DNA from: Spirosoma endbachense
GTDB taxonomy: Bacteria; Bacteroidota; Bacteroidia; Cytophagales; Spirosomataceae
Direction: 5' to 3'
Length of the DNA: 64,000 nucleotides
Assembly: GCF_010233585.1 (NCBI RefSeq)
Contig: NZ_CP045997.1
Location: 5,337,284 to 5,401,283, forward strand
In this document: piece by piece, positions 34,539-43,691 of the stretch
Layout: every line of letters begins with the position of its first letter
Numbering within the stretch: the stretch's first letter is position 1
Translations under genes and position numbers: made by a program
The notes under the pieces: generated by a model
The model's input: only the letters and a program-made list of their open reading frames with translations
Database searches by the model: none
What the model was told of the DNA's origin: nothing

Positions 34539-36802
34539 TATTTTCTGGTTGCCGTTGGCTGATTGGCTGCCGCCAGCATTTCTTTAACGCGCGGAAGTAG
34601 TGGGCTCGCCGGATAATCACGTACGAACTCGTTAAGAGACTGCCGATAGGCATCTACAGTTTGCACTTTTCCGACCAATATAACACGCAGAAGGGCTAAT
34701 TTGTCTTCCAGTTGTGTACCAGCAAACGCACTTAGTGCATTATCGGCACGAGCCAGCGCTTCAGTCACGTTATTGGCTTTATAGAGTTCGTAAATCTGAG
34801 TATAAGTCGCCAGTGCTTTTGCTTCACTATCGGTTGACTGAGCAACAGCCCGGCCCGCTAATCGTGCATAGGACGTATTTGGATACTCGGCCAACAGTTT
34901 ATCTTTCCAGGTCGACGTCTTTCCTAGCTGCTCATTCGACAGGTGGAGTAGGTAATACACTTCTGGTTTCTGGAGCGTATTGGGATAACGGGTTAGCAAT
35001 TGTTCAAACGTTGGAATAGCGTCGGCCGGTTGATTGAGTTGAAACTTATAGAGCTTCCCTAACTTATACAATGCATTTTCTATTCGCTGATTGGCCTGTG
35101 CCTGTGCTTCTTTCGAGAAAGGAATTTTAGCGTAGAGGGCATCTTTTTGTGCTTTTCGGGCATTAACAGGCCCACCTGTGGACCCCGTTGGTGCTGTTGC
35201 GTTCGTAGCATCCTGTTGTTGCAGGGGAGCATTCGGATTTATTTCATTGGCAGGAGTACCACCGTTAAGCGGGCTATTGACGCCAGCAATAGCTTCCGAA
35301 GCTTCTTTATTACTACGGCGCCAGTTGTCTTCAATGGGTCGATTTCCCCAGCGAACCGAAAATTCCTGTCTTCCCTGACTCGATGCAACTGGATTATACA
35401 ATACCCAGCGTTCGTTTGGTTGAAGGTCTGAATTGGTGGCTCCGGGAACAGAGTTGAAATTACCGTTAGCGGCTCTATCTATAATTTGCTGGGCCAGGGC
35501 TGCCTGCGCTTTGTCTTCTTTTTCTTTCTGTGTAATGGCATCTTCGAGTTGTTTGTCCAGTGCCGCAGGGTTCATCTGGGCCAGATGTAACAAACTATCA
35601 TCGGTACGGATCGTGGTTTTGTATTGCACGAACTCATCCAACGTTTTCTTTCGGGTCGCCAGTGCCGCATAATCCGGCGATTGCTGCGGCATCAGCGCCA
35701 GTGCACTATCGTAGTAAACCTTGGCTTTGGCGTAGTCGGTTTTCTTGTCAAAATACAACTTTCCGATTTCCAGATATGTGTATGGAACTTGTGTCGTGTT
35801 CGAACCCGCTGCCTGAATCGATTTGCTGTAAAAATTAATGGCCTTATCGAAGTTGCCATTCCGGGCTTCCAGCAAGCCCATTGTAAAGTAAATTTTGTCT
35901 TTCAGGTCAACATTTTTACGGTCGTTGAGCATATTCTCGAACGTTTCTGCCGATTGCGCCAACCGTTTCTCATCGCCCGTCAGGCCATTGCTTTGAATGG
36001 CGTAAAGGTTCGCATAAAATGACTGATCATAAGAAGGTCTTGATTTCAGAACCTTCTGGTAATGCGCTATTGCCTTGGTCGGTTCGCCCGACAAATCGTA
36101 TAATTGACCCGTAATCAGGTGGAGACGTGCAGTCGATTCGCCCTTTTTTAAAACCGGGAAAGTCGCGTCCAGAATACCGGCTGCGGTCACGAACTCACCC
36201 TTCCGCTCGTGCATGTACGCTTTGGTCAGGTAAAAGTCGCGCGTGTTTGCCTTGTTAAGGGGTTGAGTACGCAGATACTCCGCCACATTCAATGCGTTCG
36301 TGTAGTCGCTGGCTTCGGTATAAGCTCGCATCAAACCGACGAGGGCTTCATGTTTGTCGTCTTCGCTGGTTCCTTTTGTGTTTACGTACTTGAAAACTTC
36401 AATGGCATTCGGTAAATCCTGCTTCAGTAAACGGGCCCGACCAATCAGAATGTAAGCATTATCGAGCCATTTGCTATTTTGATGGCGTTCAGGAATAAGG
36501 GATGCTTTTTTAATCGCGTCGTCCAGCTGGGGTTTTACAGGCATCGACAGCATCGAATCCACGGGCAGTAGGATGGGTAATAACTGATTGTAATTTTCCT
36601 GCCGGGTTTTGAAAAGAATCAATTCAGCTTCCTTGATTTCATCGCGAGCGATAACGTAGGCGTTGAAATGGGACGTCAGGTTATGATAGCCTTTGCTGAT
36701 GGGCTTTGTGCTGTATTGCGAACATGAAACCAGCCCACCGGTTAGCAGAGCAAGAACCGTTAACAATAATAGGAAAGGACGGTTACGAAAATAGCGGGAC
36801 AT
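34538..36802 (-). CDS. sprE: TPR lipoprotein SprE/PorW (type IX secretion)
   Basis: A 754-aa periplasmic lipoprotein from ATG at 36802 (a GTG at 36823 is the longer option). The signal ends LALLTGGLVSC. The mature N-terminus SQYSTKPISKGYHNLTSHFNAY followed by ARDEIKEAE is the characteristic SprE/PorW opening. At least eight TPR-like units follow (SKWLDNAYILIGRARLLKQD, FYANLYAIQSNGLTGDE, TYLEIGKLYFDKKTDYAKA). A low-complexity Asn/Gly/Ala/Pro segment lies near residues 480-560, and further TPRs end the protein. PorW/SprE connects the PorK-PorN ring to the Sov/SprA translocon in the T9SS. It is not in the gldKLMN operon but only 5 kb away on the opposite strand. Confidence 0.85.
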   Translation of the reverse strand: MSRYFRNRPFLLLLTVLALLTGGLVSCSQYSTKPISKGYHNLTSHFNAYVIARDEIKEAELILFKTRQENYNQLLPILLPVDSMLSMPVKPQLDDAIKKASLIPERHQNSKWLDNAYILIGRARLLKQDLPNAIEVFKYVNTKGTSEDDKHEALVGLMRAYTEASDYTNALNVAEYLRTQPLNKANTRDFYLTKAYMHERKGEFVTAAGILDATFPVLKKGESTARLHLITGQLYDLSGEPTKAIAHYQKVLKSRPSYDQSFYANLYAIQSNGLTGDEKRLAQSAETFENMLNDRKNVDLKDKIYFTMGLLEARNGNFDKAINFYSKSIQAAGSNTTQVPYTYLEIGKLYFDKKTDYAKAKVYYDSALALMPQQSPDYAALATRKKTLDEFVQYKTTIRTDDSLLHLAQMNPAALDKQLEDAITQKEKEDKAQAALAQQIIDRAANGNFNSVPGATNSDLQPNERWVLYNPVASSQGRQEFSVRWGNRPIEDNWRRSNKEASEAIAGVNSPLNGGTPANEINPNAPLQQQDATNATAPTGSTGGPVNARKAQKDALYAKIPFSKEAQAQANQRIENALYKLGKLYKFQLNQPADAIPTFEQLLTRYPNTLQKPEVYYLLHLSNEQLGKTSTWKDKLLAEYPNTSYARLAGRAVAQSTDSEAKALATYTQIYELYKANNVTEALARADNALSAFAGTQLEDKLALLRVILVGKVQTVDAYRQSLNEFVRDYPASPLLPRVKEMLAAANQPTATRK

Positions 36803-36911
36803 TCGGAAATAATACGTAGTCACTCGTATCTCAAAACGCTCCAGTCTGTGTTGACCGTATGGAACGTTAGCCCAAATTAACGAATTTTGCTCTTTAGATA
36901 GTATAGAACCC

Positions 36912-37193
36912 TTGAATTCTGTGGAAAACGATCCTGAATTACCTTCCGAAAACCGTCCGGAAAAGCCTGCCGGAAACGATCCGATAAAGAAAGCCGCCGA
37001 AAAAACGACTTCCTTTGTGCAATTCAGCGGTATTGCCTTTCAGATGCTTGGCACTATAGGATTGGGTGTCTGGGTTGGTTTAAAACTGGATGAATGGCAG
37101 GATAACAAACGACCTATCTGGACAATTGTGTTGTCGCTGACGGCTATCGGTGCCTCCTTGTATTTATTTATCCGACAATTGACAAGAAAATAA
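36912..37193 (+). CDS. atpZ: AtpZ/AtpI-family ATP synthase accessory protein
   Basis: A 93-aa membrane protein at the head of the F0 gene cluster. The N-terminal 35 residues are polar and Pro/Glu-rich. Two transmembrane helices follow (FQMLGTIGLGVWVGLKLDEW and WTIVLSLTAIGASLYLFIRQL), the AtpZ hairpin pattern. AtpZ/AtpI proteins help assemble the c-ring or handle Mg2+ near it. The start is uncertain: TTG at 36912 or GTG at 36921; no ATG is suitably placed before the first helix. It is divergent from sprE with a short spacer that must hold both promoters. Confidence 0.8.
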   Translation: MNSVENDPELPSENRPEKPAGNDPIKKAAEKTTSFVQFSGIAFQMLGTIGLGVWVGLKLDEWQDNKRPIWTIVLSLTAIGASLYLFIRQLTRK

Positions 37194-37264
37194 TTGGTAA
37201 CGGGTGGGAGTCAGGCGCTCGGATTAAGTAGCTTCTTCGACCCAATACCGCTTGCTCCATCTCC

Positions 37265-37627
37265 ATGTTTCGAACATTTATCGTCACCGTCATACTGGCA
37301 ATTGTATTTTTCGTAGCCGAGCGCTATTCTGTATCACCCTGGTTACACCCTGACTGGAAAATTTTATTGATCTTTTTTCTGAGCGTGTCATTCCTGACTC
37401 ATCGGTTGGTGGAGTCTGGTTTACAAGGGGATCGCGAACGGTTCATTCCATTGTTTATGGCCGCAACGGTTGCCCGGTTGATCCTTGGCCTTGCTTTTGT
37501 CGGGTTTTTTCTATTCCGGCATATTGATCAACGCCGAACGTTCATTTTTGACTTTCTTGTACTATATATATTTTACACAGGCTTTGAGATTTGGGGGCTT
37601 ACTCGTAACTTGCGACGCGATTCGTAA
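37265..37627 (+). CDS. AtpI-like four-helix membrane protein of the atp operon
   Basis: A 120-aa protein with four hydrophobic helices (FIVTVILAIVFFVAERYSVS, LLIFFLSVSFLTHRLVES, AATVARLILGLAFVGFFLF and FDFLVLYIFYTGFEIWGL) and a short basic tail. No named domain is certain. Its position between atpZ and atpB and its size match the AtpI-like gene found there in many Bacteroidota, so an assembly factor for the ATP synthase membrane part is likely. The spacer to atpB is only 19 nt. Confidence 0.65.
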   Translation: MFRTFIVTVILAIVFFVAERYSVSPWLHPDWKILLIFFLSVSFLTHRLVESGLQGDRERFIPLFMAATVARLILGLAFVGFFLFRHIDQRRTFIFDFLVLYIFYTGFEIWGLTRNLRRDS

Positions 37628-37646
37628 AAACGATCTGTCACATCAT

Positions 37647-38747
37647 ATGATGAGTTCGGTATTTAATAAGTTTCTGTTGGCTATAGCTCTTGTTATGAGC
37701 TCGTTAGCTTTTGTACATGCTCAGGAGGAAGGCCACGAGGGCGAAGTACCGGGCACACATGGTAAAAAAGAAGGATTTAATGTGGGCGAAATGATCATGC
37801 ACCACATTAAAGATGAACACGGTTGGGAGTTTGCACACGGGGTTACGCTACCATTGCCTGTTATTCTGTATTCGCAGGATCGGGGGCTGGAAGTTTTCTC
37901 CTCATCGCACCTTGCTGGCGAAGCCGTCTATAATGGTTACAAGCAGGAGCATGGCAAAATTCATCGTGTTGATGAAGCCGGTAAAGTAGATCATGAAGCC
38001 AAGATCTACGATTTCTCGATTACCAAAAATGTAGCGTCGCTGCTGTTAAGTGCGGTGATTTTGTTACTGATTTTTCCCGCGGTTAGCAAAGGGTACGTCA
38101 CCAACAAGGGCAAAGCGCCGAAAGGCATTCAATCATTGCTCGAACCAATCATTCTGTTCGTTCGCGACGAGATTGCCAAGCCAAGCATTGGGCCTAAATA
38201 CACTAAATTTCTGCCTTATCTGCTTACGCTGTTCTTCTTTATCCTGGTAAACAATCTGCTGGGTCTGTTGCCTGGTGCCGCTAACCTGACCGGTAACATC
38301 GCTGTTACGCTGGTACTGGCTGTTATTACCTTCCTGATCGTTACGTTCAGTGGTAACAAACATTATTGGCTGCACATCCTCAAGCCGACAGGTGTTCCCA
38401 TTGCGCTCTTACCAATCATGATTCCGGTTGAGATTGTGGGCGTATTCATGAAGCCAATTTCACTGATGGTCCGGTTGTTTGCCAACATTACGGCAGGCCA
38501 CATCATTATTTTGAGCTTGCTGGGACTGATCTTTATGGCCAACCATTTGGGGGGGTCTGGCACGAGCCTGGCCATTAGCCCGGTCGTTGTGTTCTTTACC
38601 TTGTTTTTGAATATGATCGAATTGCTGGTGGCATTCCTTCAGGCATTTATCTTCACCCTGCTTACGGCCATGTATATTGGTAGCGCAGTAGAAGAACACC
38701 ACGAAGCCGATCATGGTATTGGTTATGAAGGCGCAGAAGCGCACTAA
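37647..38747 (+). CDS. atpB: ATP synthase F0 subunit a
   Basis: A 366-aa proton-channel subunit. I choose ATG at 37647 (or 37650) because it opens a signal-like sequence (SSVFNKFLLAIALVMSSLAFVHAQ); the longer frame to 37485 overlaps the previous gene. An N-terminal periplasmic extension of about 100 aa, rich in His and Glu (EEGHEGEVPGTHGKKEG and so on), precedes the usual five-helix core. The essential Arg is Arg276 in SLMVRLFANITAGH. PFLSVELVLL-type C-terminal helices end the protein. Such leader-bearing subunit a proteins are typical of Bacteroidota. It forms the half-channels next to the c-ring. Confidence 0.95.
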   Translation: MMSSVFNKFLLAIALVMSSLAFVHAQEEGHEGEVPGTHGKKEGFNVGEMIMHHIKDEHGWEFAHGVTLPLPVILYSQDRGLEVFSSSHLAGEAVYNGYKQEHGKIHRVDEAGKVDHEAKIYDFSITKNVASLLLSAVILLLIFPAVSKGYVTNKGKAPKGIQSLLEPIILFVRDEIAKPSIGPKYTKFLPYLLTLFFFILVNNLLGLLPGAANLTGNIAVTLVLAVITFLIVTFSGNKHYWLHILKPTGVPIALLPIMIPVEIVGVFMKPISLMVRLFANITAGHIIILSLLGLIFMANHLGGSGTSLAISPVVVFFTLFLNMIELLVAFLQAFIFTLLTAMYIGSAVEEHHEADHGIGYEGAEAH

Positions 38748-38751
38748 GATC

Positions 38752-38786
38752 AGTTGATAGTTTGCAGCAGGCAGTCTGCAGATTGT
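38752..38786 (+). repeat. 7-nt-period array between atpB and atpE
   Basis: Five consecutive 7-nt units starting with AG: AGTTGAT, AGTTTGC, AGCAGGC, AGTCTGC, AGATTGT. The array starts 4 nt after the atpB stop codon. CTGCAG-type self-complementarity inside it could also form a small stem. Confidence 0.55.
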
Positions 38787-38796
38787 TGTGGATTAA

Positions 38797-39111
<315 letters not shown>

Positions 39112-39297
39112 TTCGGTCTGGCTACAGCAGCATCTAAAACTGAGTAGGCTGGCTACATTAGGTGCCGGCTCCACTACTCGCTAAATTTCCGGAGACTGTC
39201 TGCCCATTTGGGGTTGCCGATGGGCAGACAACTTCAAACAAAAGATTGAATAGCGTATTGATAGGCGGTTTTTAGTAAACGCATATCACTTTTAAAG

Positions 39298-39327
39298 ATA
39301 AATCGTAAAACACGTAAATCGTAAATC
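39298..39327 (+). repeat. 7-nt-period array directly upstream of atpF
   Basis: Units ATAAATC, GTAAAAC, (AC), GTAAATC, GTAAATC, ending 1 nt before the atpF ATG at 39329. The array occupies the position of the ribosome-binding region; no GGAGG-like element is present there. Confidence 0.6.
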
Positions 39328-39328
39328 C

Positions 39329-39823
39329 ATGGATTTGCTTACTCCTGATCTTGGTCTATTATTCTGGCAGGTAGTCGTTTTCCTCGGCCTTTTTCTGATC
39401 CTTCGCACATTTGCCTGGAAACCAATCACCGATAGTTTGCATGAGCGCGAAAACAATATTCAAAGTGCGCTCGATCTGGCCGAAAAAACACGCGTCGAAA
39501 TGACCGCGTTGAAAGCCGACAATGAGAAACTGCTGGCACAGGCCCGCACTGAACGGGAAGCTATTCTGCGTGGCGCAAAAGAAACTGCCGACAAAATGGT
39601 CGCTGATTCGCGGGATAAAGCATCGGCTGAAGGACAACGTATTCTGGAACAGGCTCGTGAAGCCATGCAGAATGAGCGGCAGGCGCTTGTTACCCAGATG
39701 AAAAAAGAAGTGGTTACGCTCTCGCTCGATATTGCTGAGAAAGTACTGCGCAAAGAACTGAGCGACAAGGCTTCGCAGGAAAAACTGGTTAGTGATCTGG
39801 TATCCAATTCAAGACTAAACTAA
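39329..39823 (+). CDS. atpF: ATP synthase F0 subunit b
   Basis: A 164-aa peripheral-stalk subunit. One N-terminal transmembrane helix (LGLLFWQVVVFLGLFLILRTFAW) is followed by a long hydrophilic helix with the right-handed coiled-coil composition of subunit b (ARTEREAILRGAKETADKMV and so on) to the C-terminus LSDKASQEKLVSDL. It ties subunit a to the catalytic head through subunit delta. ATG at 39329. Confidence 0.95.
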   Translation: MDLLTPDLGLLFWQVVVFLGLFLILRTFAWKPITDSLHERENNIQSALDLAEKTRVEMTALKADNEKLLAQARTEREAILRGAKETADKMVADSRDKASAEGQRILEQAREAMQNERQALVTQMKKEVVTLSLDIAEKVLRKELSDKASQEKLVSDLVSNSRLN

Positions 39824-39842
39824 ACGAGTAATACGATGTAGG

Positions 39843-39877
39843 GCTTGCGTCTTACAACGTGTAACTTACGACATACC
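39843..39877 (+). repeat. 7-nt-period array directly upstream of atpH
   Basis: Units GCTTGCG, TCTTACA, ACGTGTA, ACTTACG, ACATACC, ending 1 nt before the atpH ATG at 39879. The unit sequence differs from those in the atpB-atpE and atpE-atpF spacers, yet the period is the same. Confidence 0.5.
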
Positions 39878-39878
39878 T

Positions 39879-40418
39879 ATGGCAGTTGCTACCGTAGCAT
39901 CCCGATATGCAAAATCTCTTCTGGATTTGGCACAGGAGCAGGGCATAACGGAAACGTTATACAAAGACATGCGGCTATTCAAGCAAACAGTAGACCAAAG
40001 CCGTCCGCTGTTGCTGATGCTAAAGAACCCTATCGTTCGGTCGGAGAAGAAAAGCGCTGTGTTAAAAGCTGCGTTTGAAAAACGGCTCAATCCAGTAACG
40101 ATGTCGTTCCTGCAAATTATTACCAAAAAGAATCGTGAGCCAATCATGGACGCTATTGCCGAAGCGTTTATCACCCAGTATGATAAACTGAAAGGTGTTG
40201 AACGGGCAACCGTTATCACGACAGTTCCGCTCACCGACGCGCTTCGCGAGAAGTTTAAGGCGATAGTGCTGAAAACAACGGGCGGCAAATTGGTTGAACT
40301 GGAGGAAAAAATTGATCAGAAGTTGATTGGCGGCTACGTTCTGCGTGTTGGCGATCAGCAGATCGATGGTTCGATCCGCAACCAATTGAACGAATTGCGA
40401 TTACAGTTCCTGAATTAA
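39879..40418 (+). CDS. atpH: ATP synthase F1 subunit delta
   Basis: A 179-aa subunit linking the catalytic head to subunit b. The N-terminal helical bundle begins VATVASRYAKSLLDLAQEQG and the C-terminal domain ends with the family signature EEKIDQKLIGGYVLRVGDQQIDGSIRNQLNEL (quoted for recognition: IGGYVLRVGDQQIDGS). Normal length. It is the last gene of this cluster: a terminator follows 43 nt later and no atpA, atpG, atpD or atpC is present. Confidence 0.95.
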   Translation: MAVATVASRYAKSLLDLAQEQGITETLYKDMRLFKQTVDQSRPLLLMLKNPIVRSEKKSAVLKAAFEKRLNPVTMSFLQIITKKNREPIMDAIAEAFITQYDKLKGVERATVITTVPLTDALREKFKAIVLKTTGGKLVELEEKIDQKLIGGYVLRVGDQQIDGSIRNQLNELRLQFLN

Positions 40419-40460
40419 CGTGTGACACCTCTATAAACTATGGCTCTTTGAGTCAGGCTA

Positions 40461-40500
40461 AGAAGCCGCTTCCTGACCAGGAAGCGGCTTCTGGCTTTAT
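40461..40500 (+). terminator. Strong terminator after atpH
   Basis: A 15-bp perfect GC-rich stem (40461-40475 with 40478-40492; AGAAGCCGCTTCCTG and its complement) followed by GGCTTTATT. It ends the atp operon after atpH and also abuts the 3' end of the minus-strand hydrolase fragment. Confidence 0.85.
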
Positions 40501-40760
40501 TACCACCACTTTTCATACCCCGCTGCCGGTTTCCAGGTAGATTTTGGCTCAAAATAGTGCCATAGAGTAGCCGATACCACCCGTAAAAGCGTAGATCCCT
40601 CGTTGGTTCGTTCCCAGCTTTCGTCTTTCTGATTTTTTGTCATGACGCAATACACGTATTCGCTGTGGGGAGCATGAACAAATACCAGTTTAGAGCGGGC
40701 TGGATTAACAATTCCGTTTTTATCGGTGATGCTAACGCGTACTGTACTAGTGTTTTTCAA
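40500..40760 (-). pseudogene. Orphan C-terminal fragment of a class A beta-lactamase-like serine hydrolase
   Basis: An 86-codon open frame without a convincing start (first possible TTG at 40760 overlaps the sulfatase 3' end by 14 nt). Its sequence looks like the tail of a secreted serine hydrolase: KNGIVNPARSKLVFVHAP, a strand EYVYCVMTKNQKDESW, and a last helix LLRVVSATLWHYFEP. This is the last beta-strand/helix pair of the penicillin-recognition fold. The catalytic SxxK, SDN and KTG parts are missing. I read it as the remnant of a deleted gene downstream of the sulfatase. The family call is from memory of relatives and is moderate only. Confidence 0.45.
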
Positions 40761-42519
40761 CTGTTACGTAAAATGGTCCTTGCATACCTTTGTCAGTTTC
40801 CAGCCACGATTCGAGCGTATACTCCCCTTGCTTTAAGTAGACATGCTGTAAGGTTTCCTCAGTACTATCGTCCTGATTGGTCAGTAGGCTCCGTTGTGTC
40901 TGTCCGACTCTTACCAGTACCCGGCTTCCTTTTTTAACGGGGCGGTTACGAATGGTAAAGTCATAATAGCCGGCTTTCTGTACACGCACGGCCCAGTATC
41001 CTAGCGCGCTTTCGCTCACCCAGTTATTTATCAGGCCTGTCCAATCCTGACGAGTTAGTACAGTTGAATTTTCGTGGGTATTGCCCAGGTTGATTCGGCG
41101 CGTCGCCAGGTTTGGGCTAGCCGTAATGTCGGCAAAGATACTATCCAGCTTTGCTTTCAGCTGCGTGACGATGGCCGGATTAGCCGCAGCTACATTCGAC
41201 CGCTCATATGGATCGTTTTTGAGATTATACAACTCAAAACTTTCCAGTTTTTGGGGATCGGCATTAATAGCAACTAATTTAAAATCATCATTATAGATGG
41301 CTGCGTTTCGATACGGTTCGGGCCAGCCGCGATTCCAGACATTGTAAAAAAGCCCGGACCGTGTAGTTACCTTGCCCTGAATAATTGTAAGCGCCGATTG
41401 GCCATCCAATCGCAGGTTAGCCAGTATCGGAATGTGTACGGCTTCCAATAGGGTAGGTAGGATGTCGATATGAGCTATTCGGGTATTGATGTCTTTATTA
41501 GTGGGGAAAATGCCTTTTCCCTGAATAAAGTGAGGAGTACGGGTACCTCCTTCGTAAACGCTGCTTTTACGCCCTTTAAATCCTGTGTTGAACCGCAATT
41601 GTTGATTGCCATTGTCGGTTGTAAACAGGATAATCGTATTCTCTTCCAGATGTAGCGCTTTTACTTGTGCCAGTATCCGTCCCACATTATCATCAATGTT
41701 GGTGATCATGGCGTATGCCCGACGCGCACTCTCTTTATCCTTATCTGACATCGCTGCCCAGTCTTTACCCGATTGCTGATCGAAATCGGTATTGAATGCC
41801 AGATCTTTATATTGGTCATAGTACCGTTTGGGGACCTGCAGGGGATCATGTGGCGCGTTATAAGCAACGTATAGGAAAAACGGCTGACTCTGATTGGTTT
41901 TTAAAAAATCAACGGCTGCATCAGTAAATACATCAGTACAGTAACCGCTGGTCTTCAGAGGTATATTATTTTTATAAAGTGTTGGGTTGAAGTAACTACT
42001 GTCAGGCCGAAAGAAATTATCAGCGTGATCGCCGGGCTGACCAATACCTCCGCCGTGTCCAACGAGTGAAAAAGCAAATCCCTGTTCCGATGCCCGATAA
42101 GGATAAGTATCTCCCAGATGCCATTTACCAACAATACCAGTTTGATAGCCATTTTGTGCCAGGATTTCGGCCAGTGTCACCTCTTCCGTTGCCATGATTG
42201 AGCCACCGTTATAGGTGTCATGTACACCCGTGCGCTGATGATAGCGGCCTGTTAGTAAACTTGCCCGCGTGGGACTACAGACTGGTGAGGTATGGTAATT
42301 GGTCAGTCGGGTGCTCTGAGCTGCAAAGCCATCGATATTGGGTGTTTTTACGTACGGATTACCATAAAATCCCAAATCGCCAAACCCCTGATCATCTGTC
42401 ATGATCAGGATAATATTGGGTCGTACAACTGCCTTTGGGCGAGGAGTTGGTTTAGCCCATACTGACGTTACGATGAACGCGCTGGCCAGCAGCAGACGTA
42501 GAACGGTTTGCTGTTTCAT
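40747..42519 (-). CDS. Secreted sulfatase (arylsulfatase family)
   Basis: A 590-aa formylglycine-dependent sulfatase with a signal peptide ([22 protein letters not shown]). Metal ligands lie in [15 protein letters not shown]; the sulfatase signature is [12 protein letters not shown] with Cys81 to be converted to formylglycine; [10 protein letters not shown] follows, and later TTDNGNQQ. After the catalytic core (to about residue 470) a C-terminal beta-rich extension ([28 protein letters not shown]) looks like an added carbohydrate-binding or stalk domain. It would remove sulfate esters from polysaccharides or related substrates in the periplasm or outside. No SusC/SusD pair adjoins it. Confidence 0.92.
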   Translation of the reverse strand: MKQQTVLRLLLASAFIVTSVWAKPTPRPKAVVRPNIILIMTDDQGFGDLGFYGNPYVKTPNIDGFAAQSTRLTNYHTSPVCSPTRASLLTGRYHQRTGVHDTYNGGSIMATEEVTLAEILAQNGYQTGIVGKWHLGDTYPYRASEQGFAFSLVGHGGGIGQPGDHADNFFRPDSSYFNPTLYKNNIPLKTSGYCTDVFTDAAVDFLKTNQSQPFFLYVAYNAPHDPLQVPKRYYDQYKDLAFNTDFDQQSGKDWAAMSDKDKESARRAYAMITNIDDNVGRILAQVKALHLEENTIILFTTDNGNQQLRFNTGFKGRKSSVYEGGTRTPHFIQGKGIFPTNKDINTRIAHIDILPTLLEAVHIPILANLRLDGQSALTIIQGKVTTRSGLFYNVWNRGWPEPYRNAAIYNDDFKLVAINADPQKLESFELYNLKNDPYERSNVAAANPAIVTQLKAKLDSIFADITASPNLATRRINLGNTHENSTVLTRQDWTGLINNWVSESALGYWAVRVQKAGYYDFTIRNRPVKKGSRVLVRVGQTQRSLLTNQDDSTEETLQHVYLKQGEYTLESWLETDKGMQGPFYVTVEKH

Positions 42520-43150
42520 GGTTTATTGAATAGACTGTTTTATAGGGTTTACTATCGCTTGTGCACTTTCTCCAATTTTGTTGAAAATCGGGTATTCTAC
42601 TCCAGATTTGTTGTCATGGATGGTGTCAAGGGGTTCTTAGTTACTGTGCTCGATGAAGTTCATAGACTTCCAAGTTGGACTCACCATTCCATATACTTTT
42701 GAAAGTAGCAGGTTACCTATGAAGGTTTGCTCGTAAAAAAATCAGTTCGATACTTTTGTGTAAGGCTATAGATTAAGTTAATTTTGAATACAAATAAATA
42801 CTCTTTGTTGATGTAAAAGTAAATTTGTAATAGCTAAAACCAAACTATTTATGTGATAATTTTAATATTCGAATTATAATGCCTTTCAATGGCTAATTAA
42901 ATGACAGAATCAACTATTCAATAGAAAATAAATACACAAGAAATTGTGTTGACTTAGGATTTGAATGTTGCTATTTAGATGTGGTTATTTGTCTGGGAAA
43001 CTTCCATTGATGGCTGCCCGGTTAAAAGTACCTAACTAGGTTTTTATGCTCCCCGTTTAAGCCCTCGCCCAGATCGTATCCGATCCGAAAACTGTACCAA
43101 TACTGTCAACTGAAGACAATGAATGAATAGCAAGAAGGGATAAAAGCGCA
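42520..43150. other. AT-rich gene-poor region of about 630 nt
   Basis: No credible gene was found. The centre (about 42750-42960) is markedly AT-rich compared with neighbours. Three perfect plus-strand TAnnTTTG octamers occur: 42694-42701, 42751-42758 (TTTG box 21 nt upstream, at 42726-42729) and 42820-42827. They point away from the sulfatase and toward the antisense side of the GNAT gene, so they could drive an unannotated RNA or be chance in AT-rich DNA. The sulfatase promoter should lie at the left end but was not identified. Confidence 0.4.
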
Positions 43151-43612
43151 TTAGGGTCGAATCGATTTAACCAGTTTGATATGCGTTCGATTGAATAATT
43201 CCCGTTCGTAGAATCGAATGGTATCGGTGCGTTTCTGGTTTGTTGTGACTTCCAGATTGATAAATCCCTCGCGAATGGCCAGCTCATTCAGAGCTGATAC
43301 AAGCTGATGACCAATCCGCTCATTGCGTCGATCCGCTCGTACGAATAGCTCCTGAATTTCGCCGACTTTACCGACATGGTGGAGCAGATACTGAACGTGG
43401 CAACTAATAAAACCTATCGATTCTCCACCTGCTTCTGCGATCAGGTAATAAACCATTGGGTTTTGTAGATTATGATCGAAGACCGATCGAAACTGGGTTT
43501 GATCGAGGGGTAATTCTTCAAGCTCACACAAAAACCGATAAACGATATCAACGTCATTTTTGTCGGCTGGGCGAATGATAATGGGAGCGGATGGAGTAGG
43601 ATTAATGAGCAC
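43151..43612 (-). CDS. PhnO-like GNAT acetyltransferase
   Basis: A 153-aa GCN5-related N-acetyltransferase from GTG at 43612. It follows E. coli PhnO along its length: VYRFLCELEELPLDQTQF, the YYLIAEAGGESIGFISCHVQYLLHHVG strand pair, GEIQELFVRADRRNERIGHQL with the acetyl-CoA loop, and the final TTNQKRTDTIRFYEREL. PhnO acetylates aminoalkylphosphonates, but no phosphonate genes are nearby, so the substrate is open. It is flanked by an AT-rich region downstream and by the divergent DUF6786 gene. Confidence 0.85.
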   Translation of the reverse strand: MLINPTPSAPIIIRPADKNDVDIVYRFLCELEELPLDQTQFRSVFDHNLQNPMVYYLIAEAGGESIGFISCHVQYLLHHVGKVGEIQELFVRADRRNERIGHQLVSALNELAIREGFINLEVTTNQKRTDTIRFYERELFNRTHIKLVKSIRP

Positions 43613-43691
43613 GGTGATTTTGGTATCGTTGCCAGATGGCTAACCTGACAAATCGATCCTCAATTTGCCGAATTTCAAGCATTTCTTTACC

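Noticed and set aside
37485..38747. Longer start for atpB at 37485
   Set aside because: It overlaps the preceding gene by more than 140 nt, while ATG 37647 begins a signal-like leader typical of Bacteroidota subunit a.
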